Source: Allolobophora icterica (lineage: Eukaryota > Annelida > Clitellata > Crassiclitellata > Lumbricidae). Taken from it: DNA of 64,000 bases. The notes under the pieces are model-generated. The model saw only the letters and a program-made list of their open reading frames with translations, ran no database searches and was not told where the DNA came from. Shown here piece after piece: positions 11,166 through 18,790 of the stretch. Within the stretch, counting starts at the first letter, position 1. Each line of letters begins with the position of its first letter. The stretch covers positions 7,887,474-7,951,473 of the forward strand of contig OY744611.1 of NCBI GenBank assembly GCA_963556255.1, written 5' to 3'. Made by a program: the position numbers and the translations under genes.

Positions 11166-12559
11166 TGACGTAGCGCTCGTGAATAAGCTGGTGTTCTGCG
11201 CTTGGCCTTCGATTGGCGCTTTAGAAGTTTGGAGATTACGACTACGATTACGAATGATAAACTTGAAGGCTTCAATTGTATTAATTATAAGCTTATTTCT
11301 AAACTTAGCATGTCTAGTTTACAATCTTACTTATAGTCGAGTTAGAGATACAATCCAATCTCTACACGTTTCAATTGCTATCTTACTTACACTCTTACTT
11401 ATCAGAAACAAGCTAATATTATGGCCTCCTATGGACTTGGAGTAAACGAGGTTGATCCAAAGATTTTCCCAAGCTGAAATAAAGGTCGCCTGACAACAGG
11501 TTTTACAATGCCAAAGAAATGATGCAATTTCACTGCCTACCGTCGATCGACAAGATTATCGATAATCCAGATATTTCCAATATATACGAAAACTATCGCA
11601 TTTTCACCAATACGTATCAATCGCAATTTCCAGAATATTGGCCGTTTATACAGATCGCCAATTAATCGAATTTATATATCCACACAGAGCACGAATTATA
11701 CTCCAGAATTTTCAACTCAGAATCGACTCTAAATCGCAATATATTCGAGTTTGGACTCTCGCTGTTCCAATGCCTATTTCTACTTCAAAAGGCGCACGTC
11801 AAATTCTCCCGATTTCATTTCACAAACTTTCTTCGACTGACAATTCAACCGATGGCCGATCAAAAGCGATCAAATTAAACACTTAACACTTCCATCGATG
11901 GCTGATCACCCAATTATACAAATCTCGCGTGCAACACACGCTACCGACCGATATGCTTCTACTAGGCAGCCGAAATACGAGAATTTTCGTGATTTTGAAT
12001 ACGCGGGTTTGTATAGTACGGCCGTTGCTAAGGGCCCTAATCCCTCCGCATTTTGATCGGTTGACACCAAGTTATTTTTAGTTTCTCTAAAACCAAAGCA
12101 TCTGCGAACGCGCTCACCCCAGTTATGCCCTTTGAAATCGACAAGTCCGTACATTCCTATACATCGAGGCCCGATCGCGGCTACAGCGTAATCGTTTAAT
12201 CTAACTTGTCCGTCTGCATGTCTTCTATCGTCGTGCGTCCGTCTGTGTCAATGCCCCTCTAGCTCTCATTAAGCCGGCAGATCGAAACTTCCTTTGAACA
12301 CACTCGTCTGTGTGCATATTTGTCAACTCGTCGTCCCTGTATCGCTAGATACGTTCGTCGGCGTTCCTTTCAAGTTTAGATCGTAAACTGCCAGATGTTC
12401 ACCCTTAGCAACCAATTGTGTGACGGAATACGAATTCGCGCGAACATGGACGCGAATCAAGTGCAACGGTAATACGACTTGGCACTAGGTAATTAAATTA
12501 ACACAGTAGCGAGGGTTATACCATCGTTACAGGAGGAGCTGAATATGGCTGGGGATCTG

Positions 12560-12830
12560 AGAGCGAATTACAATAAGGGAACGGAAGAAAAATGAATTGG
12601 TCATGTCCAGAGAGGAGATTTAAGTCTTACTCTTGAGAACTGTCATTGTGGGAAGAGTGGATAGGAGGAGGACAAAAAAAACTCAAACAGATTCTGCTGG
12701 GTTATTTGATGACGGATATAACACCTAGCTTAAAGAAGAAGCTCAGCACTGGTAAGAGTGGCGTTATCGATCGTTTGACCCTGACTGAGGTATGAGCACC
12801 AGAAGAAGAAGGCATTTTCTCATTTTAGCG
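12560..12830 (+). pseudogene. LINE 3' remnant
   Basis: A reading N-x-IGHVQRGDLSLT near 12595 resembles the C-terminal motif (W-x-GHV-x-R) found after the thumb in LINEs like the one ending at 9466. Frames are broken within 60 bases. Assignment to the same copy is inference from order and orientation. Confidence 0.4.
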
Positions 12831-13295
12831 ACCTATATTAATTTATCAAAAAATCGGTGACCCTTCATCGTCTGAAAATCAATTAAGACTTATGGATGCG
12901 CTTTATTAAATTAAATTATCAGTATTGTTTCGGAATCCGGATTCTGTTTGTGTCAAACATTACTCTACCAAAAGAAATTACCATTTAGAATATGATTGCA
13001 TTCAAATATACATGTAGCTGTCGCCAAAGTTTCGATCTCGTTACTGCGAGACTGGAATGCTTTGTAGGCCTAAGCCTACAATATTTTACTTCACTAATTA
13101 TTAAATAATTCCATAATTTTTATTTTGGTCAATTAAGACTTTCTGACCATTATTTACGACTGTTTTGAATCATACTTTGTGGAAGTCATCATCTATAATC
13201 GTAAACGATATAATCGCTTGGACGCGAAAACGATATGCTAAATCGGGTAATGAATATTTGACACTAAAACTTAAAACTTACTATTTATTTTTTAG

Positions 13296-13482
13296 CTGAA
13301 TGAACTTCTATTGGAGCTGTTGGACATCATTCTAGAAAACTCGTTTCTGCATCGGATGCTGAGTTCTTCACCCGACATGAGAGACGAAGATGTTGTCAAA
13401 ACTTTGGCATCGGTCGACTACTGCTGGTTTCAGCGAATAAGTAAACAAAGATTTAAGAAAAGAATTTGTCAGAGGCTGAAAG
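13296..13482 (+). CDS. Candidate host exon, helical segment
   Basis: A pyrimidine-rich acceptor (TATTTATTTTTTAG, ends 13295) and a donor (CTGAAAG/GTATAT) enclose 187 nt open in one frame. It reads LNELLLELLDIILENSFLHR and continues, rich in Leu and basic residues, to KKRICQRLK. It starts in phase 0, matching the end of the microexon at 4362. It leaves one base (G), matching an acceptor at 40964. The pattern of amphipathic helices is compatible with a death-fold half or a linker, but I do not recognise the family. Good splice sites and lack of repeat character make it likelier host than transposon. Confidence 0.55.
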
Positions 13483-13810
13483 GTATATTGATCTCCTAGC
13501 ATTATTATCTACACCATTGCCATTAGGCCTATATCTTGGAAAATCACAAACGCTATCCAACTAAAAATATAAATTGTGAGTTCCATTTCCAATTATATGT
13601 TCAAGTATGACGTAATCAAATATATTCTCAAAGTTACGCCTATGTTATTTGCTACACTGTCTGCCTGACCGTGTAATGAATTCAGCATATTTACGGGTCT
13701 TTTGCGGCTCTGGGCAAAGAGCTTTGAGTTGATGCAGATCTCTCTTAATGATAATAGCGAGGTTAGTTGCAATTGTTAAGTCATTCGCTAACCTCATGCG
13801 ACCAACATAT
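13483..13810. other. Intronic sequence before the piggyBac element
   Basis: No gene or definable repeat was seen. Confidence 0.4.
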
Positions 13811-13908
13811 TTAACTCCTTAATATGACCAACTGAGGTCCCGTGGGACCCCAATAGTCAATGACACGTTCAGTGCTTTCGGCTCTTGATGAAACTTCACA
13901 ATTAAATT

Positions 13909-14870
13909 TTATTTTGCTACAAGTTCAGGTTCTAACTGTTCGTTTTTTACATGTTGTTTAATTGTATGACAAGATAAAATTAGGCCGGTTGTATGAAGTA
14001 CGTTAACATGCTGCCCTCTTGCTGTTACCGCGTTGACAAAGTGAGCATCATCGACGCTTGGCCTTCGAGCTTTGGAGATTGAAGCTGAGTGTGGTTGACG
14101 GGGTTGAACTTCTACACCACAGCTCTTCACCGCAGCTCTGATTGGTACTCGGATTGTAGGAGTCATTGCTCGTTGTTTCAAGCGAGGTGCCACCATGGCA
14201 TGCCTTCGCTCAGTCAAAAAGATACATCGTCGACGTGTGATCTTCGAAATCTGCCAGTCTGTATTATAATTGCCCACCCACAGAATGCAAGAAGCAATTC
14301 CAGTAATGTCGAGGATGTTAAAAAAACAGCACCGTGGGCCAACAGTTGATTTTTCTTCTTGTGGTGTGCATTGTAGCTAGGTGATACTGTCAACACCGTT
14401 TTGGTTACATTGTAATGGAGAATTATTTCTGGCTTGTTGTTCGCCTGAACATCAGTGGTGGGATTTTCAGGACTTCGTTCATTCCAGGCACGTATAAGTC
14501 TCCTTGCCTCACTATTTGTCTGAAGAACAATGCCCTCAATAATTTCATTAGTCAAGAAAAGCTGGTAGGCCCTAAGTATCAAAAACTGCGTCATACCGTA
14601 ATGCGGCAGTTACACCAGCAGGTGTTCGAATGATAAAAAGCCGTTTTTACCAGTCAACGGATGACCTCATGCTGTCTTCCTACTCCTCTACCACGCAACC
14701 CACGGTCACGACCTCATTTTGTAACTGAAATACTGCATCGACTATTGATGGTTTGAAAAGGTAGGCATTGGGCATTGCGTATCTATGTCGACTTCATCGT
14801 CTGCACTTTCCACATCGCTGTTTTCAGAGTTCTCCGATGCATGGTCATCATTCTCCGAACCTGAGTAGTT
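13909..14870 (-). pseudogene. piggyBac-type transposase remnant (larger part)
   Basis: Read on the minus strand, from high to low coordinate, there is first an acidic stretch (DNYSGSENDDHASENSEN and on, about 14868-14770), typical of PGBD N-termini. A segment LFLTNEIIEGIVLQTNSEAR then resembles the start of the DDE_Tnp_1_7 domain (F-F-T-x-E-x-hydrophobic-x-x-I-x-x-x-T-N). The catalytic core is missing. The reading resumes with a hydrophobic C-terminal part and a degenerate, frameshifted region reading RRRCIFLTERRHAMVAPRLK, where family members have a Cys-rich zinc-binding tail. It is a deletion derivative. Confidence 0.65.
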
Positions 14871-14876
14871 GTCAGT
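14871..14876. repeat. Polinton target-site duplication, left copy (GTCAGT)
   Basis: The six bases GTCAGT directly precede the left terminus AGTAGTGACAAAGG. The same six follow the right terminus at 32852-32857. A 6-bp duplication is the known signature of Polinton integration. Confidence 0.92.
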
Positions 14877-15565
14877 AGTAGTGACAAAGGTAAGCGGCTA
14901 CGCCAATTACATTAATTACCCAAATACCTAATGACCCAATTACCTAATTATCCAATTAATTAATTAATTAATTAGGCATTTTTTGTGGCTATCAGAGGAG
15001 CGAAAGTGATCTGTTTACGCGACGTGACTACATCGTACTTTCTAGTTAAGATAATGAAGATCGGTTAATGAAGATCGGTCACGTGTATCATGTTTCTGTG
15101 TGAATGTATTTGTGGTGTAGGCCTATTTGTGCGGGCGTGTCGTATATTATCTGTCTGCGACCTGTTGGATTTCCAGAGCAACAGATTGGCATGGGCTTGG
15201 TGATTCGCCGTTGTCGGGCAACGTAAGCTCTCATTGGTCGTCAAAATAGGTCAAACGAACTTGACCGGTCAAAGAAATTACAGATGCAGAAAATGGTCAC
15301 GCAAATTTGAAACTAGGTCAATCTTCTTGCTACAGCGGTCGTTATGGCTGCGGATCATGGCTGCCAGCCTGGGATATGGGTCTTTGATGTGAATATGGAC
15401 CTTATGTCTGTATGTATGTATGTCACTGCACGCTTCGAGCCGATTGGCCTCTATCGTCTATGTTAGACAACTCGCAATCGCCTTTATATCTTCAGCTCTC
15501 TTTCTATCATCATGATCGTGTTCTGTTAGCATTCTCCACCCAAAACATAAAAAACATAAATAAAC

Positions 15566-15631
15566 ACGCACTTAGTTGGATTCGAACCCACGGTCGTTGG
15601 GTTCTAAAGCACTGACCCACACCACAGCGCC
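15566..15631 (-). other. tRNA-like / pol III promoter-like segment in left TIR
   Basis: The minus strand has a perfect B-box (GGTTCGAATCC) preceded by an A-box-like GTGTGGGTCAGTGC about 30 bases earlier. A good four-arm cloverleaf does not form: the anticodon and T arms would have to share bases. I therefore call it a tRNA-derived relic or a promoter-like element and not a tRNA gene. It is duplicated in the right repeat at 32097-32162. Confidence 0.5.
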
Positions 15632-15904
15632 ATTCATGTAATATGGCTGTGCAAGATTAGCACGCGTTATAAGAGTGTTTGTAGAGAAACAGATAATTAT
15701 TGCTATCACAATATTTGATATACTGTTTAAATATGTTATTTTTATACAACATATTGTTTCAACAGTTATCCTTTAGACTGTTTGTCGTGTTGCAATAGTA
15801 AATGCATCTTCTAGCATTGTCGTTCACCAGGCGTCGGAACCATCGGTCGAGCAGACACAGATCGGACGCTGCGAACGATGACGGAAATTTTCTGCAGAGC
15901 TATA

Positions 15905-16262
15905 TGGGTACCATATTGGAAATATAGGTACTATGTGGGCAATATGGGTTCAATGTGGGCAATATGGACCTTACATGGGAATATGGTCCTTACATGGCAA
16001 TATGGCTTCTATGTGGACAATATGGGTTCTATGTGGGCAATATGGGTCCTGTATGGGAAATATGGGTTCTATGTGAGCAATATTGTTCTATGTGTGCAAT
16101 ATGGGTTCTATGTGGGCAATACAGATTCTATGTGGGAAATATGGGTTCTATGTGGGCTTATGGGTTCTATGTGAGCATTATGGGTTCTATGTGGGCAATA
16201 TGGGTTTTATGTGGGCAATATGGGTTCTATGTGGGCAATATGGGTCCTATGTGGAAATATTC
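15905..16262 (+). repeat. 20-bp tandem array in left TIR
   Basis: About eighteen variants of TATGGGTTCTATGTGGGCAA stand head to tail. All three frames stay open, because the unit is not a multiple of three and lacks stops, so long Tyr/Trp/Gly-rich readings (YGFYVGNMGSMWAIWV) appear. The same array is inverted at 31460-31815. Confidence 0.9.
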
Positions 16263-16294
16263 ATGTAAGTACTGGTGGTAGTAGTAGTAGTATA

Positions 16295-16425
16295 CTTGAC
16301 CTTGACTTTCACCTTGACTTTGACCTTGACCTTGACTTTGACCTTGACCTCAAATTCGACCTTGACCTCGAATTCGACCTTGACCTCAAATTTGACCTTG
16401 ACCTCAAATTTGACCTTGAAAATGT
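16295..16425 (+). repeat. CCTTGACCT-type tandem array in left TIR
   Basis: Units of 12 and 18 bp alternate (CCTTGACTTTGA and CCTTGACCTCAAATTTGA). They translate to a D-L-D-L-x-F repeat but lie in the inverted repeat outside the genes. The right copy (about 31286-31430) has one more unit. Confidence 0.85.
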
Positions 16426-16449
16426 CTTATAACGGTACCTAGCCCCGAT

Positions 16450-17529
16450 TTATGTATCGTATGCGTATAACTGTAGGACTTCTACTCCAACCACAGTGTG
16501 ACTGGGATTGCTTGTTACCGCAAGTCTGTAATACTGGTACGTAGTATTCGTTGTAAGATTAAAAAATGACGGGGCAGATTCGGTGTTTAATAATGCCTGC
16601 GTCGATCTTAGTAATTGGGTAAACGTTGATCCATCGTTACTTCCGTTTAAAATCCAGCTTGTTATCTGGTATGCGCCTCTGTTGTGTCTTATCGCTTTCA
16701 ACGCAATTCTCCAAATTTTAACCGGCTCAGGACATTTTATCTGCAGCCAGACATTTAAGATTGATCTACTATCAGCTATCCATGTTCCATTGGATCCGTC
16801 TGCATTTAGACTATTGAAAGCTCCATACGCTTGATACTTGTCAGTAACAATTGAACTAGCACTTGCGATAAATCCGGTTACACTTTCATTAGCCTCCATA
16901 TTAGGTATGTATCCGATATGGCACTTTTCATTAACCGCTCTACTAAGAGCGTTACCGACGTAATTTTTAGTGGAGGCATCTTGAGGATTAACGGGATCTT
17001 TTAAATCGGTTATAGATTTTTGTCTCATAACGAAATCTTGGTAAACATCGATTTTATGGTCACTGGACGATTTACCGAATCGTATTATATTTTCCGTTCC
17101 CACTTTGCACAAGAAACCTTCGATCGATTGCAACGTAATAGGTTGGTTTAAATAACCTTCTATTTTGTTTGACTGATTACCCAGTATCAAAGCAAACAGT
17201 TTGTTTCCGCGTAGATCCTTGCACCCTATATTACGTTGACGATCCGAACCCACACTTAAAAATAGATTTCCGGTCATAACGTCACCAGTCTTAGAAACTT
17301 TATTTATACCGCTATTAATATCTACGTAATTTTTACTAGCACCATCTTGGGGATTGGTAGGGTCTAACACGTTGACCAGCTTATGAGAATCTAAATTAAT
17401 ATTCTCGGTCGCGACATTTGTTCCATCCATACGAAGGAAAGTAGCATTTGCTTGAGACAGTGTAACTCCTCCGGCAATTACTCTTTCCGAATATCCAACA
17501 TCAGTATGTCCGAATTTATCCACAGGCAT
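16450..17529 (-). CDS. Tail-fibre-like adhesin with discoidin-like C-terminus, long paralogue
   Basis: 359 residues from an ATG at 17529 preceded by a TATATATATA tract. Residues 1-75 form a phage-tail-fibre-type repeat (SQANATFLRMDGTN, then LVNVLDPTNPQDGASKNYVD). A second repeat of that kind occurs near 190 (DLKDPVNPQDASTKNYVG), with a beta-rich spacer between. Residues about 205-359 resemble a discoidin/F5-8C-like sugar-binding fold (AYGAFNSLNADGSNGTW, VWLQIKCPEPVKIWRIALKA, ILNGSNDGSTFTQLL, YQYYRLAVTSN). The probable role, by inference, is a trimeric virion surface fibre that binds a host receptor. It lies next to a shorter paralogue with an almost identical N-terminus. Confidence 0.75.
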   Translation of the reverse strand: MPVDKFGHTDVGYSERVIAGGVTLSQANATFLRMDGTNVATENINLDSHKLVNVLDPTNPQDGASKNYVDINSGINKVSKTGDVMTGNLFLSVGSDRQRNIGCKDLRGNKLFALILGNQSNKIEGYLNQPITLQSIEGFLCKVGTENIIRFGKSSSDHKIDVYQDFVMRQKSITDLKDPVNPQDASTKNYVGNALSRAVNEKCHIGYIPNMEANESVTGFIASASSIVTDKYQAYGAFNSLNADGSNGTWIADSRSILNVWLQIKCPEPVKIWRIALKAIRHNRGAYQITSWILNGSNDGSTFTQLLRSTQALLNTESAPSFFNLTTNTTYQYYRLAVTSNPSHTVVGVEVLQLYAYDT

Positions 17530-17565
17530 TTTTAGTATATATATATAAAATATATATACAATGTA
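17530..17565 (-). promoter_or_regulatory. TATATATA tract upstream of long adhesin gene
   Basis: Reading towards the gene there are two runs of TATATATA within 35 bases of the ATG. This fits the pattern seen before at least six genes of this element. It is a promoter candidate with a very short leader. Confidence 0.45.
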
Positions 17566-17592
17566 TATATTCTTACATTAAAATACCACAAT

Positions 17593-18297
17593 TTAAGTAT
17601 CGTATATATATAATTGTATGCTATGAAGTCCTACGTTAATCCGACCGGTAATATAAATCCCACCGGAAAGTGTTTTCGTAAATCTGTAATACTGATACGC
17701 AGTATTCGTTGAAATATTGAAAAATGACGGCGCAGCTGCGGTTCCCAATAACGGAGTCGTCGTCGTTGATAACATCGTAAATGTCGAATCGCCATCGTTA
17801 CGCCCTGATATGGTCCAAACGCCCCTGTTTATTCTATATACTTTATCGATAGCTTTCAACGCGATTCGCCAAATTTTAACCGGCTCGGGACATTTTATCT
17901 GTATCCAATTATTTGAAGCCTCATCAGAAGCCCAAGATCCGTTCAAACCATCCGCGTTGAGACTATTAAACGCTCCGTACGCTCGATATCCGTCTATGTG
18001 TGAACTGGCACTAGCGACGAAACCGGTACTACTCTCGTCGGCTTCTAAATTAGGTATATATCCGAGATAACATTTCTTATGAGCATTATCTACGTAATAT
18101 TTGGTAGCACCATCTTGGGGGTTAGTAGGGTCTAACACGTTGACAAGTTTATGAGAGTCTAAATTAATATTTCCAGTTGCAGCGTTTGTTCCATCCATAC
18201 GAAGGAAAGTAGCATTTGCTTGAGACAGTGTAACTCCTCCGGCAATTACTCTTTCTGAATATCCAACATCAGTATGTCCGAACTTATCCACAGGCAT
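17593..18297 (-). CDS. Tail-fibre-like adhesin with discoidin-like C-terminus, short paralogue
   Basis: 234 residues from an ATG at 18297. The first 65 residues are the same as in the neighbour, apart from a few changes (DGTNAATGN instead of DGTNVATEN). The middle spacer and the second fibre repeat are absent. The C-terminal discoidin-like domain is kept but clearly diverged (NWIQIKCPEPVKIWRIALKA, ISGRNDGDSTFTML, YQYYRFTKTLSGGIYITGR). A constant base with a variable head suggests modular evolution of receptor binding, or gene conversion holding the N-terminus constant. It is tandem with the long copy, 63 bases apart. Confidence 0.75.
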   Translation of the reverse strand: MPVDKFGHTDVGYSERVIAGGVTLSQANATFLRMDGTNAATGNINLDSHKLVNVLDPTNPQDGATKYYVDNAHKKCYLGYIPNLEADESSTGFVASASSHIDGYRAYGAFNSLNADGLNGSWASDEASNNWIQIKCPEPVKIWRIALKAIDKVYRINRGVWTISGRNDGDSTFTMLSTTTTPLLGTAAAPSFFNISTNTAYQYYRFTKTLSGGIYITGRINVGLHSIQLYIYDT

Positions 18298-18320
18298 TTT
18301 ATAATATATATATATATATT
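18298..18320 (-). promoter_or_regulatory. TATATATATA tract upstream of short adhesin gene
   Basis: An uninterrupted TATATATATATAT lies 4-17 bases before the ATG, between this gene and the end of the protease gene. Confidence 0.45.
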
Positions 18321-18759
18321 AAAATAAACCGTTTATAACTTCCTGCAAATTCGCGCCATCGTCCATCATTTTCAACACGTACAAGCACAGATGACCGCAA
18401 AACACTTCGTTATCGGGCTGTATTCGTTCGCTGTTATAATAAACTGGACAGCTTAAATATTTCAATAGCTCGGTAGGTGGAGGGAGACCATAGCCATCGA
18501 AATATTTCGCCGAAATTTCTCCTTTCTTCTTGATCCAACACACCCAATGAGTTCCGTTTCCACTAGATTTATCTAGGTTAAGAATGCCGCTCTCGTTAGT
18601 TCTCGGTCTCTCTGGCAACTCGTCTCGTAGGAACACTCCTCTGAAGTTTGTGATATTTAGTTTCTTCTTAGCGGCGTCTAGCAGTTGTATATTCGACAAA
18701 GGAACATTCGGTAACACGACTCCACAAACGTCGATTTGACTAAAGTTTCTAAAACTCAT
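18319..18759 (-). CDS. Adenain-like cysteine protease (Polinton PRO)
   Basis: 146 residues. Its size and residue order fit the adenovirus-type maturation protease family (C5) found in Polintons. Visible catalytic residues in order are His71 (NGTHWVCW), Asp88 (YFDGYG), Gln114 (RIQPD, the oxyanion position) and Cys121 (VFCGHLCLYVL). The known role of the family is to cleave capsid and core precursors at Gly-Gly-type sites during virion assembly. GG-containing segments in the neighbouring small proteins are possible substrates. The gene starts 31 bases after the polB stop on the same strand and looks intact. Confidence 0.92.
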   Translation of the reverse strand: MSFRNFSQIDVCGVVLPNVPLSNIQLLDAAKKKLNITNFRGVFLRDELPERPRTNESGILNLDKSSGNGTHWVCWIKKKGEISAKYFDGYGLPPPTELLKYLSCPVYYNSERIQPDNEVFCGHLCLYVLKMMDDGANLQEVINGLF

Positions 18760-18790
18760 TTTATAATCAACGAATAGATTCTTTATGTGC

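Larger units (their letters stand above)
9467..12558. other. Composite insertion between two halves of a LINE
   Basis: The block separates the LINE pieces at 8863-9466 and about 12560-12830. It holds another LINE fragment (10080-10950), a 60-bp minisatellite (10976-11165), and a minus-strand stretch at 9690-9990 with a coiled-coil-like repeat (ERQSAVLERQSAILKKLLE). The 11170-12558 part has no recognisable protein. The left edge starts TGTAGCGCC and the right edge ends AACACAGTAGCG. I could not establish terminal repeats or a target duplication. Confidence 0.4.
14877..16432 (+). repeat. Polinton terminal inverted repeat, left
   Basis: It matches the complement of 31281-32851 base for base except for a handful of changes. 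From the tip inwards it has a low-complexity AATTAATTAATTAATT block (about 14955-14975), unique sequence, a tRNA-like segment (15566-15631), a 20-bp tandem array (15905-16262) and a CCTTGACCT array (16295-16425). It is long for a Polinton repeat, typically several hundred bases to over 1 kb. None of it is convincingly coding. Confidence 0.95.

Noticed and set aside
14946..14980. Telomere-like or origin-like AATTAATT repeat
   Set aside because: It is a short low-complexity tract conserved in both Polinton repeats. No evidence for a separate function was seen.
15566..15631. Functional tRNA gene
   Set aside because: The boxes are good but the anticodon and T arms overlap in any fold I could draw. 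Kept only as a tRNA-like segment.
15905..16262. CRISPR-like regular repeats
   Set aside because: Units abut without spacers, the repeats are degenerate, and the context is a eukaryotic transposon.
15878..16432. Trp/Tyr/Gly-rich proteins at the inner side of the left Polinton repeat (and mirrored at 31447-31850)
   Set aside because: The 20-bp tandem array has no stop in any frame. Overlapping frames all give the same motif shifted, so it is not coding.
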